The translations under genes and the position numbers were made by a program. From the NCBI GenBank assembly GCA_964520655.1, contig CAZFNI010000025.1, positions 1 to 25,055 on the forward strand: a DNA stretch of 25,055 bases, written 5' to 3'. The stretch is from JACQQW01 sp964520655. Its GTDB lineage: Bacteria; Omnitrophota; Gorgyraeia; Zapsychrales; Fredricksoniimonadaceae. Shown one piece after another: positions 1 to 7,782 of the stretch (the first letter of the stretch is position 1; each line of letters begins with the position of its first letter). The notes beneath the pieces were generated by a model. That model worked only from the letters and a program-made list of their open reading frames with translations, was not told the origin of the DNA and made no database searches.

Positions 1-1563
1 AAGAGCGAACAACCTGGCAAAACCATATTCCACACGCCCCATGTCATCTTGCCCATCCTTCTGACTAAGCCCGGCCGCCAAGGACAAGGCCAGGGTCACG
101 GCATATTCAGCGATCGACTGCGACCCATAATCGGGAACATTAACGACCTCGATCCCATTGGCCTTTGCCGCACCGAAATCAATATGGTCTGTCCCAGCGG
201 AACGCGTGGCCAATACTTTTAAGTTTGGCGCGACCTGTCTTAATTTGGCTATAACCCCGGGGCTCATTTTTGAAGCGATAAAAACATTGACCGCGACGGC
301 ATCCTTTAACGCCTCACGGTTTTGCTCGATACTCTCCTCGCTGGCGGAAGCCTTCACAAAGACCACCTCATATTTCGCGTAAACATTCCTGATCTGCTCT
401 TCATCCCAACCCTGCGTATCAAAGAATACCACCTTGGGCTTGGCGGCCATGGCCTGGTCATTGACCATGGTCAAGGACACCTTCGCCACTAAGAGATCTC
501 CCTCCGGTTTGATCATTGCCGCCGTATTATATTTCTCAACGGTCATCGCACGATCGGCATCGAGATGAAGGCCTCCCGAAAAATAATGACGCACGGACAA
601 CGTCCCTTGCGAGTCTTTCTCTTCTTTAATATAGTTAAATACCCCCTTCTTAAAACCAGCCAGATAATGCGCGTAAACATCCGCCTGGGCAGATGGGTCC
701 TGATGCCTGACCCCGCCCACCTTATCCGTATCCGCATAAACAGTATTTAAGATCATCCCTTTTAAGTGCTTCTTATACCACGAAGCCAGAATGAGCCCCT
801 GGAACATTTGCCTCAATGGAGCAAAATGCCCGCCTTCATTGATTTCTTTCTCAATCTCCGGCACCAGGACTTCCCGCATCACCTGCGCGACAACGGGATT
901 GACCGGACGTTGGGATCTTGAACCTGTCACATTCTTTCGCAGCGCCAAATAATCCTGTTCCAACATGACCTTCAAATGCGCGTCGACCACATAGGCCGCA
1001 TTGCCCCGCTCCTGTATCCTCGCCCTGTCCGCCACTACCCATATTTTATGGATCGCATTGAGTTGTGGCATTGACCTCCCCTGCTTGCCGGGCAAGGCAG
1101 CATTCAATCGCTGCCAAAACTTTTTCCCTACCGGTGACTCTGGGTATAACAGCGACGCACTAAACTGCTTGAGCACATCATCCTGCGCCAGCATGTCTCG
1201 TCCCAGGACAGTTTGAGCCAGCGTCAACGGGATCATCTTGTCTTTTTCATAAGGAGACAGATTAACCCAGACATCCTTACCTTGTATGGCCAGACCGGCA
1301 AGAAAATAACCAACCAAACGTTCAGACTGCTGCTTTAATTCAAGCGTGTCCTTCCCCTTTGATCCGCTGCCGGTATCCATGATCACCTCCAGCTGCAGCG
1401 GATCCTTTGGATGCACACTCAACCCCTTCATGACCAGCGGCGCAGAAGCCGCTGTTGGCGATAAAAGCGTTCCGACCGCAGGCAAAGACAAACGCTCTGC
1501 CGCATAGCCCCTCGGACAAACCAAAGCAACGATCATCACAACAACCAACGCAGCACGTCTCAT
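1..1563 (-). CDS. Exported Omnitrophota-type large protein with C-terminal D-2-hydroxyacid dehydrogenase domain, 3' end outside window
   Basis: One uninterrupted frame of 521 codons starts at ATG 1563 after a good ribosome site (AAGGAGTAAGGA) and runs off the left edge. Residues 1-21 are a signal peptide (MRRAALVVVMIVALVC, then RGYA before AE). Residues about 22-374 form a domain with motifs LSPYEKDKMIP, LGRDMLAQDDVLKQ, GKKFWQRL, VMLEQDYLALRKN, LILASWYKKHLK and RHYFSGGLH; I remember this set from giant exported Omnitrophota proteins and know no function for it. From about residue 375 (KPKVVFFDTQGWDEEQI) the sequence becomes the N-terminal catalytic half of a D-isomer-specific 2-hydroxyacid dehydrogenase (LKVLATRSAGTDHID, then VVNVPDYGSQSIAEYAV). 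The NAD-binding GxGxxG would lie beyond the edge. A dehydrogenase that needs NAD behind a signal peptide is odd. Reading frame and domain change are seen directly; family and lineage rest on recall. Confidence 0.8.
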   Translation of the reverse strand, partial: MRRAALVVVMIVALVCPRGYAAERLSLPAVGTLLSPTAASAPLVMKGLSVHPKDPLQLEVIMDTGSGSKGKDTLELKQQSERLVGYFLAGLAIQGKDVWVNLSPYEKDKMIPLTLAQTVLGRDMLAQDDVLKQFSASLLYPESPVGKKFWQRLNAALPGKQGRSMPQLNAIHKIWVVADRARIQERGNAAYVVDAHLKVMLEQDYLALRKNVTGSRSQRPVNPVVAQVMREVLVPEIEKEINEGGHFAPLRQMFQGLILASWYKKHLKGMILNTVYADTDKVGGVRHQDPSAQADVYAHYLAGFKKGVFNYIKEEKDSQGTLSVRHYFSGGLHLDADRAMTVEKYNTAAMIKPEGDLLVAKVSLTMVNDQAMAAKPKVVFFDTQGWDEEQIRNVYAKYEVVFVKASASEESIEQNREALKDAVAVNVFIASKMSPGVIAKLRQVAPNLKVLATRSAGTDHIDFGAAKANGIEVVNVPDYGSQSIAEYAVTLALSLAAGLSQKDGQDDMGRVEYGFARLFAL

Positions 1564-1600
1564 TCCTTACTCCTTACTGTCATGATACATTTAGATATGT

Positions 1601-2368
1601 TTACTGAAACAGCCCCTTAAGATCCTTGGTGATGGACTTAAAACTTTCACTGGCTTTGCTGCCCACATCTTTACCTATATCCTTAAGGATCTTTCCTGAA
1701 GCCGTCACTGTTTGCGTGACCGCGGCAACAGTGGACTTGCTGACCTTGGCAAACACCGTCTGGATCAACTCTGCCGGCGTGACCCCATCGCTCTCTTTCC
1801 CTAAATTCGTCAAATGAATATCCGGCAAGGGTACGGTCACCTCTTTGCTGGATAAACCAGAAATGAACACTTTGACCTTGGCATCTTTGATCAAAAAGTC
1901 ATCGATCTCGATCTTCTGCTCAGTTTTGCCCTTTTCTGATTCCGAGGACGCGCCGTTTTTGCCTGCACCGGTCGCGGCATTGATGTTGTCCATCGTCTTG
2001 CTGATATTATTCCCGCCAAGCCCACCCTCATAGGTGAATTCCGGCGCGATGATATGCATGGAACGGATGACGATCTTCTTGGAGAAAACAGAGAACGGAT
2101 CAAGCCCCACTGACACCGACCCCAGCTTGACTAAATGGGGTGTCTTAAATCCTTCCGGATTCCCGACGATCAACCCCTTAACACTGGCTGACCCTGTCAA
2201 TGCCGACACGCTCACAGCCTCCACCTTGATCGATGCTTTAAGGATCTTAGGACCAACGGCCTCAACCGCTGTTTTGATAATAGGCCCGATAAACAGACCG
2301 ATCCCGATAACAATGACCACAATAACAATAACGACGACCCCGATAATCGATAATACCTTTTTATTCAT
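1601..2368 (-). CDS. AsmA-like membrane-anchored protein
   Basis: This 255-residue protein starts at ATG 2368 behind AAGGAGGGG. Residues about 5-30 form one very hydrophobic Val/Ile-rich helix, so it is probably held in the inner membrane with the rest in the periplasm. The body resembles the start of AsmA-family proteins: a segment around residues 45-110 with KGLIVGNPEGFKT, LGSVSVGLDPFSVFSKKIVI and HIIAPEFTYE alternates strands as in the AsmA/TamB beta-groove fold. A low-complexity Gly/Ser/Glu/Lys linker follows (about 130-150), then a second such strand region (IDDFLIKDAKVKVFISG). Classical AsmA proteins are far longer, so this is a minimal version. AsmA relatives are linked to lipid transport to, or assembly of, the outer membrane. 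It starts 10 bases after the MORN-type gene's stop codon and is probably in the same transcript. Confidence 0.6.
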   Translation of the reverse strand: MNKKVLSIIGVVVIVIVVIVIGIGLFIGPIIKTAVEAVGPKILKASIKVEAVSVSALTGSASVKGLIVGNPEGFKTPHLVKLGSVSVGLDPFSVFSKKIVIRSMHIIAPEFTYEGGLGGNNISKTMDNINAATGAGKNGASSESEKGKTEQKIEIDDFLIKDAKVKVFISGLSSKEVTVPLPDIHLTNLGKESDGVTPAELIQTVFAKVSKSTVAAVTQTVTASGKILKDIGKDVGSKASESFKSITKDLKGLFQ

Positions 2369-2378
2369 ATACCCCTCC

Positions 2379-2957
2379 TTAATATTTGCGTTGACGCCAA
2401 TACATATACCCTAATAACGTTAGCGTGACAATCAGCAGTGCCGCCAGGATCATGACTGCGCTCTGCAGCTTTTTTACATAATATGTCGGATACCCCTTGT
2501 CCTCCTGATACAAAAAATTCCCGTTAGCATCATTGCGGATATGATAATCCACTTGTCGTCCGTCTAAATAATGCCAGATATCAACGACAGTTGTCCCGTC
2601 ATAGTAAAAATATTTGTGCACGCCCTGCTTTTGGTCATTACGGTACATGCCGGTCGATTCCAGATGACCGTCAGCATAATAAGTATTGATCACCCCTTTG
2701 CGGATGATCGGATTTCCGTCCTCGTCAAAAGCCTTGTCATACACCTGCCAGCCGTCTTTATATCGCAGCTCACTAGCCAGCCGTCCATTGGGATGGTAGA
2801 TCTTGTAAAAACCGTTATTTTTATCTGAAAAAAGGTCCGTCTGAGAATACAGGCGGCCTTTAAGGTCAAAAACCTCGTCGATCTTGCGGGGCTCCTGTCC
2901 ATAGCTGTTAAAAGGGAACATCAATATGCCAGCAAGACAGATCAACAAAAGTCTCAT
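2379..2957 (-). CDS. Exported MORN-type repeat protein with C-terminal membrane anchor
   Basis: The protein has 192 residues when started at ATG 2957, whose ATGA overlaps the stop codon of the VOC gene; GGAG lies about 8 bases upstream. A longer frame to 3050 would run inside the VOC gene and lose the signal peptide, so I reject it. Residues 1-20 are a signal peptide (MRLLLICLAGILMFPFNSYG). Three tandem repeats of the MORN/YwqK type follow: GFYKIYHPNGRLASELRYKDG, then NTYYADGHLESTGMYRN, then YFYYDGTTVVDIWHYLDG. The end (about 167-187) is a transmembrane helix followed by WRQRKY. The layout predicts a periplasmic repeat domain tethered by its C-terminus. Proteins of this type are often labelled toxin-antitoxin YwqK antitoxin, but nothing here supports that role. 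Function unknown. Confidence 0.72.
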   Translation of the reverse strand: MRLLLICLAGILMFPFNSYGQEPRKIDEVFDLKGRLYSQTDLFSDKNNGFYKIYHPNGRLASELRYKDGWQVYDKAFDEDGNPIIRKGVINTYYADGHLESTGMYRNDQKQGVHKYFYYDGTTVVDIWHYLDGRQVDYHIRNDANGNFLYQEDKGYPTYYVKKLQSAVMILAALLIVTLTLLGYMYWRQRKY

Positions 2958-3457
2958 GATCGTTCTCCATCGGTTAATTCCGCCAGCAAGCCATCGAGGT
3001 CCAGCGGCTCGGTGTACATCACCAGTTCTCCGTGATCGCCCTTGGGCCATTCGGCTTTAGGCCTGTCGCGATAAAGTTCAATGCCATTGCCGTCGGGATC
3101 ATGTAAATAGACCGCTTCGCTGACCCCGTGGTCTGCCGCACCGTCGAGAGGCCAATCGTGGTCGAGCACCCGCTTGACCGCACGGGCCAGGGCCTTGCGG
3201 CTGGGTAAAAGCAGGGCAAAATGATACAATCCTGTACTGTTGGCTGGAGGCGCGCCCGCTCCTTTGCTCTCCCAGGTATTTAATCCCAAATGATGATGAT
3301 ATCCGCCGGCAGAAAGAAAAGCCGCGCTGCGGCCAAACCGTGTTGTCACATCAAGGCCGATCACTTCGGTATAGAATTGGATGGAACGCTCCAGGTCGGA
3401 AACTTTCAAGTGGACATGCCCGATGACGCTTTGAGGATCGATAGGATGCGATTTCAT
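2954..3457 (-). CDS. VOC superfamily protein, glyoxalase / catechol 2,3-dioxygenase (CatE-like) fold
   Basis: This is a cytoplasmic protein of 167 residues with the paired beta-alpha-beta-beta-beta modules of the vicinal oxygen chelate superfamily. The metal ligands are visible: His16 in GHVHLKVSDLERSIQFY, His79 in GLYHFALLLPSR, and Glu127 in DPDGNGIELYRDRP. The motif YLHDPDGNGIELYRD and the WP shortly after it match the CatE/YfiE-like group of catechol-2,3-dioxygenase homologues. The second module is short, so it may act as a dimer. The substrate cannot be told from the sequence; neighbours do not suggest aromatic degradation. It is the first gene of a minus-strand set and its stop codon overlaps the next start (ATGA), which suggests coupled translation. 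No ribosome site lies close to the ATG. Confidence 0.85.
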   Translation of the reverse strand: MKSHPIDPQSVIGHVHLKVSDLERSIQFYTEVIGLDVTTRFGRSAAFLSAGGYHHHLGLNTWESKGAGAPPANSTGLYHFALLLPSRKALARAVKRVLDHDWPLDGAADHGVSEAVYLHDPDGNGIELYRDRPKAEWPKGDHGELVMYTEPLDLDGLLAELTDGERS

Positions 3458-3463
3458 GGCGCT

Positions 3464-3492
3464 ATATTACCCCAAAGCTAAACCTCCCGCAA
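3464..3492 (-). promoter_or_regulatory. Possible promoter for the VOC gene, leaderless arrangement
   Basis: Read on the minus strand, TTGCGG (plus 3487-3492) and TAATAT (plus 3464-3469) are 17 bases apart. Only six bases separate the TAATAT box from the ATG at 3457, so transcription would start at or next to the start codon. This fits the lack of a Shine-Dalgarno sequence near this ATG. It rests on hexamer matching only. Confidence 0.3.
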
Positions 3493-3548
3493 CTGCTTTA
3501 AAGAAGGGTTCTCACATTTTGTAAAAATGATTTTAATCCCGGCCCTTG

Positions 3549-3557
3549 TGATATAAT
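3549..3557 (+). promoter_or_regulatory. Extended -10 promoter of the MoxR/DUF58/transglutaminase operon
   Basis: TGATATAAT at 3549-3557 is a perfect extended -10 element (TG, one base, TATAAT), 27 bases before the moxR-type ATG. No convincing -35 box lies at 16-18 bases, which is usual for extended -10 promoters. The 127-base gap between the divergent VOC and MoxR genes probably holds both promoters. Confidence 0.5.
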
Positions 3558-3584
3558 ACCGCATTCTTATTACATTAAAACATC

Positions 3585-4532
3585 ATGACCCCTGACATAC
3601 CCAATAACGCCGCGCATATGCGCGCCATCACCGCCAACCTGGCCAAAGTCATCCAAGGCAAAGAGGATAAGATCGACCTCTTTATCCTGGGGCTAGTCGC
3701 GGGCGGGCACATTTTGATCGAAGACATCCCAGGCGTCGGGAAAACAACCCTGGCACGCGCCCTGGCCAAGACCATCAATGGGCAGTTTGCCCGCATCCAG
3801 TTCACCCCGGACTTATTGCCCAATGACATCACCGGCATCAACGTGTTCCAGCCGGCCACCGGCACATTCATTTTTAAAAAAGGGCCTATATTCTCCAACA
3901 TTGTCTTAGGTGATGAGATCAACCGCGCCTCGGCACGCACGCAGTCCGCGATGCTGGAAGCCATGAGCGATGAACATGTGAGCATCGACGGCAATACCAT
4001 GCCGCTGCCTAAGCCATTCATTGTGCTGGCGACCCAGAACCCCATTGAATATCACGGCACATATCCGCTGCCTGAAGCGCAGCTGGACCGCTTTATGCTG
4101 CAGATCGACCTGGGCTATCCTCCGCCCGCTGTTGAACAGCAATTGATCGCCCATCGGACAAGCAAAGACCCGGTGGATGATATCCAAACGATCATGCCGC
4201 TAGATACGCTCAACAGCCTGCGGGCAACGGTGGATCATATCACCATGGATGCCTCGATCAGCCATTATCTGTTAAGCATCGTGACCGCCACACGCCGTCA
4301 TCCTCACATCCGTTTAGGTGTCAGTACCCGGGGCGCCCTGTTATACGGCCGCATTGTCCGCGCGCGGGCACTATTGAACAACCGGGACTTTGTGATCCCA
4401 GAAGATATCAAAGCACTGGCTGTCCCGGCGCTGTCGCACCGCATCCTTCTTAATAACAAAGCGCATCAATCTGGCAGCGCGGCCTCATCCGTTCTTGAGG
4501 AGATCCTCGCGACTGTCCCTGTCCCCCGCTAA
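3585..4532 (+). CDS. MoxR-family AAA+ ATPase
   Basis: The 315-residue cytoplasmic protein has the normal MoxR length. Walker A is GVGKTT at residues 50-55 and Walker B is VLGDEINRA with Asp110 and Glu111. Other MoxR hallmarks are FTPDLLPNDITG, FKKGPIFSNIVL, QSAMLEAMSDEHVS, FIVLATQNPIEYHGTYPLPEAQ-type sensor 1 and LDRFML. MoxR ATPases act as chaperone-like factors that help mature or activate partners, often proteins with von Willebrand A or DUF58 domains. Here the stop codon overlaps the start of a DUF58 gene by one base (TAATG), and a transglutaminase gene follows. This three-gene arrangement is common in many phyla. No strong ribosome site precedes the ATG. Confidence 0.93.
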   Translation: MTPDIPNNAAHMRAITANLAKVIQGKEDKIDLFILGLVAGGHILIEDIPGVGKTTLARALAKTINGQFARIQFTPDLLPNDITGINVFQPATGTFIFKKGPIFSNIVLGDEINRASARTQSAMLEAMSDEHVSIDGNTMPLPKPFIVLATQNPIEYHGTYPLPEAQLDRFMLQIDLGYPPPAVEQQLIAHRTSKDPVDDIQTIMPLDTLNSLRATVDHITMDASISHYLLSIVTATRRHPHIRLGVSTRGALLYGRIVRARALLNNRDFVIPEDIKALAVPALSHRILLNNKAHQSGSAASSVLEEILATVPVPR

Positions 4533-5776
4533 TGCCCCGCCCGGAATGGTCTTTTTTCATGCCGGCCGAGGACCACATGCAACTCAAATGGTTCTTGTCC
4601 TATATCAATGCCAAACTTACCCCCTGGGCGCAGATCATTTTCAGTCTCATCTTTATCGGCATGGCCGTATCGTCGATCGGGACACAGATCTCGGCCTATT
4701 TGTTCATCAGTTTAGTCTGGGCATTATTTTTTACTTCATGGCTGTTATCGTTATGTTTTAAACTACCCCTCAATGTCACCCGTTCCCTGATGCCCTCCCC
4801 CACAGCAGGCGGAGAATACCTTTACCATGTCACGGTGCACAATACCGGTCAAAGACCATTGCGCAATGTGGAGGTTTTCCAGCATAAATTGCCCTACGGC
4901 CTTTATCACGACGAGGATTCATCACGGCAAAACACCTTTATTGATTGGCTTGAGCCTGATGAAAAGAAAACCCTCACGGTCGTCCTGCGCATCCCAAAAC
5001 GGGGATCATTCATCTTAGAACCATTGCTCATCGGCACAAACTTCCCCACCGGGCTTATCCGGTCTCTTAAACGCGTCTGCGGACGTGATCCCCTGATCGT
5101 TTACCCCAAACGCTTGAAAGTCAATGATCCCCTCATGCCGCTTGACCCGCGTTCGCGCGTGGAGGGCAGCGGCGCTTTTGCGGTCATCGGCGGGAGCAAT
5201 GAATTCTTAAGCACCCGCGAATACCGCGAAGGCGACAGACCGCGCGACATTCACTGGAGCTCATCGGCCCGCGCAGGAAAGCTGATCGTTAAAGAATATA
5301 TTCAGGAGAATTCTGCTAAAGCGGGATTATTCATCGACACAGAACTGAAAGCCTATGAAAAGCACGCCTCTTTCGAAAGCCGCATTGCCTTGTGCGCCGG
5401 CCTGGCGGAAGACCTCTTCAGAAAAAACCACAGCATTGATCTATTCTTAAGCCAGCCCCAGATAACCACTACGCATTTTCAGGGTAATTTAAACAGCTTC
5501 AATGAATTCCTGGAAACATTGAGCGCCATCGAGGGCCGGGACAACGTCGATCTGATCTCGCCTTTACTTGGCATTGAACAACACAGCAGCGGTTTATTTA
5601 TCCTGGTCTTATTCCTCAAAGACTGGGACGGATCGCGCGCCCGCTTTGTCGCTGCCCTTAGTGCATTGAACATCCCCTTAAAGATCATCATTGTGCGGCA
5701 GAAACCACCGACGATACCAGTCAATGATCCTTCGATCGCAATATATACCCCTCAACAGCTGGGATGGACTAAATGA
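4532..5776 (+). CDS. DUF58 domain membrane protein
   Basis: The 414-residue protein has two transmembrane helices near its start (about 33-50 and 55-76), then a beta-rich region (about 85-170), and the DUF58 signature around residues 227-247 (STREYREGDRPRDIHWSSSAR). After that comes a von Willebrand A-like segment (KAGLFIDTELKAYEK). DUF58 proteins are found next to MoxR ATPases and TgpA-like transglutaminases and are presumed clients of MoxR; their biochemical role is not settled. The start is ATG 4532, which overlaps the previous stop; an ATG 30 bases later (MPAEDHMQLKW) is a possible alternative. The end overlaps the next gene by four bases (ATGA). Confidence 0.9.
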   Translation: MPRPEWSFFMPAEDHMQLKWFLSYINAKLTPWAQIIFSLIFIGMAVSSIGTQISAYLFISLVWALFFTSWLLSLCFKLPLNVTRSLMPSPTAGGEYLYHVTVHNTGQRPLRNVEVFQHKLPYGLYHDEDSSRQNTFIDWLEPDEKKTLTVVLRIPKRGSFILEPLLIGTNFPTGLIRSLKRVCGRDPLIVYPKRLKVNDPLMPLDPRSRVEGSGAFAVIGGSNEFLSTREYREGDRPRDIHWSSSARAGKLIVKEYIQENSAKAGLFIDTELKAYEKHASFESRIALCAGLAEDLFRKNHSIDLFLSQPQITTTHFQGNLNSFNEFLETLSAIEGRDNVDLISPLLGIEQHSSGLFILVLFLKDWDGSRARFVAALSALNIPLKIIIVRQKPPTIPVNDPSIAIYTPQQLGWTK

Positions 5777-7782
5777 ACAAATCCATCATCAACATCCTGG
5801 CATTGATGTTCACCTCCTGGGCCCTCTATGGACTTTGCCAGCGCGATCTTCTTCTGCCGGCGCTTAGCGCAGGCATTATTCTCTTCTCATTTATCCTGCG
5901 CTCTAAAACCTTAGATAAAGAATACGCATTCTTCCAGCAGCTGCCCTTGCCGGCAATTATCATTATTTCATTTCTGGCTGGCATGATCTGGCGCAATGTG
6001 GTGCCCATCCCGGAAGATGCCAATGCGCCTTTACTAAAATTAACATCGGCCCTGCAGTCCGCCGCTATTGTCGCTGGAACATTACTCGCCTTAAGACCGT
6101 TGAGCAAACGCACGCTGTACAGTCTCGGCTTTTGCAGCTGGCTGACCGCTGCCGTTTCCATCAATGTCCCTTTCACACAGGATATGCTGATGGTCTTTGC
6201 CGCATTTGCTCTGATCGGCCTGTCGATCGTGATCATTGCCACCATGCACGCGCCGTCAACCAAGAAATACACCCTGCTTTATGCCAGGGACTACATTGTG
6301 TTTGCCTGCCTGATGATGCTGTTGACGATCGGTTTCTTCCTGCTCTTCTCCCGCTCGATCGTGGCCATGGAAACCGCCTTCTATAACACCATGGGCAACT
6401 ATATCATGCCCCGCAACTATACCAATTTCCTCAACATCAGTCCGACGCTAAATCTCATCAATCCCGGCCTTAGCGCTGCTGACAAAAGGCCAGTGATCCA
6501 GGTTAGTATGGATAAGGAAAGCGCGGTGTATCTTAAGATGCAGGTTTTTGATGAATACTATAACGGAACGTGGAAGCAGGTCAAAGATGTTTCTAAAACA
6601 CCGTTGACCAAAACATTGCCCTTGGGGGAGCCGCATGGAACGCTGGTCATGTTTCGCCCGTTAAAGGACATTGTTCCGGCTCCGCAAGGGATAACCGCTG
6701 TCAAAGGACGAACATCCTATTTTAAGGACCAGGACGGGATCATTTACGCTGACGGGCCTTTGCAGTCACACATCCTGGAATTCTCCTGGGAACAGAGCGC
6801 CTCCTTGAACACGACGCTATCCCCTCAAGACTATGCCCGCTACACCGCTTTGCCTGATACCTTAGCCCCGCGCTTACGGGACATCGCCCGATCCATCACC
6901 TTTTCAAAAGGCGATGCCTATGCTAAAACCCGGAAGATCACAGAATATTTCCACCGCAACTTCTGCTATTCCCTTGATGTCAATTTCTCGGCGGATGATA
7001 AAGGACTGATGAAGATGCTGGAACAGAAACGCCCGGCCTACTGCACCTATTTTGCCTCGGCGCTGACTTTATTATTAAGAGCCGAGGGGATCCCGGCGCG
7101 CATGGCCGCGGGATTTCTGACAACCGAACGCATTGACAAGAGCCGCAACATATTCTTAGCCCGCGTCCGCAATGCCCATGCCTGGACGGAAGTGCTCCTG
7201 CCTGTTTATGATCCACGATCGAAAACAACAACCCCGCAATGGACCATCTTCGATGCCACGCCCCCCTCATTCCAAAAACTTCTTGGGCCCAAGACCCTCT
7301 CGGATCATCTGGAATTGGCTTTTGAGAGAATGTGGATCGGCCTGCTGCATTTAAAGGCCCTGTTCGAGAACGCGGACAAAGAACAGATGAAGATCAACGG
7401 GATACTGATCTTGATCGCCGTCATGGCCCTGATCAATCACCGCAAGATCACGGCATTATTAAAAAGCTGGTTTAAAAAGAGACCTGCTACCGTCCGCTAT
7501 AAGGCACCGGGTGAATTAGAGGCGATCTACAAACGTTATGAAAGCTGGCTCAAATCAAATTTCCAGGAAACGCGCCGCACTTCGGATACTGACCTGGAGG
7601 TGATCGAGCGGATCAAAAGAAATTTCCCAAAAAGGCCGACAGAGGGTATGGAAGATTTTATCCGAGCCTATCACGCCGCGCGCTTTGGTTTAAAAGAGGG
7701 GCCTGACCTGGGATCGCTGCTTAAAAAACTCAACGTTTCAGATTCTTTATCAGACTTTCACGGGCGAGACGAACGATCTTGA
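5773..7782 (+). CDS. TgpA-like membrane transglutaminase-domain protein with C-terminal DUF4129
   Basis: This 669-residue protein starts at the ATG of an ATGA overlap with the DUF58 gene. Several hydrophobic helices fill roughly residues 5-200. The papain-like transglutaminase core follows with a complete triad: Cys424 in RPAYCTYFASALTLLLRAEG, His469 in RVRNAHAWTEV and Asp494 in WTIFDATPP. A further membrane helix lies near 540-555 (INGILILIAVMALI), and the tail (about 570-655) resembles DUF4129. The order of parts matches Pseudomonas TgpA, where the core is periplasmic. The intact triad suggests an active peptidase or amide-acyl transferase, possibly acting on cell-envelope protein or peptide substrates (inference). 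Its last 53 bases overlap the end of the opposing hydroxylase gene. Confidence 0.9.
   Translation: MNKSIINILALMFTSWALYGLCQRDLLLPALSAGIILFSFILRSKTLDKEYAFFQQLPLPAIIIISFLAGMIWRNVVPIPEDANAPLLKLTSALQSAAIVAGTLLALRPLSKRTLYSLGFCSWLTAAVSINVPFTQDMLMVFAAFALIGLSIVIIATMHAPSTKKYTLLYARDYIVFACLMMLLTIGFFLLFSRSIVAMETAFYNTMGNYIMPRNYTNFLNISPTLNLINPGLSAADKRPVIQVSMDKESAVYLKMQVFDEYYNGTWKQVKDVSKTPLTKTLPLGEPHGTLVMFRPLKDIVPAPQGITAVKGRTSYFKDQDGIIYADGPLQSHILEFSWEQSASLNTTLSPQDYARYTALPDTLAPRLRDIARSITFSKGDAYAKTRKITEYFHRNFCYSLDVNFSADDKGLMKMLEQKRPAYCTYFASALTLLLRAEGIPARMAAGFLTTERIDKSRNIFLARVRNAHAWTEVLLPVYDPRSKTTTPQWTIFDATPPSFQKLLGPKTLSDHLELAFERMWIGLLHLKALFENADKEQMKINGILILIAVMALINHRKITALLKSWFKKRPATVRYKAPGELEAIYKRYESWLKSNFQETRRTSDTDLEVIERIKRNFPKRPTEGMEDFIRAYHAARFGLKEGPDLGSLLKKLNVSDSLSDFHGRDERS

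Noticed and set aside
2958..3050. Longer start for the MORN-type protein
   Set aside because: It would hide the signal peptide and read through the end of the VOC gene in a second frame.
3575..4045. Long minus-strand open frame opposite the MoxR gene
   Set aside because: It is antisense to a highly conserved ATPase, has no recognisable domain and no ribosome site.
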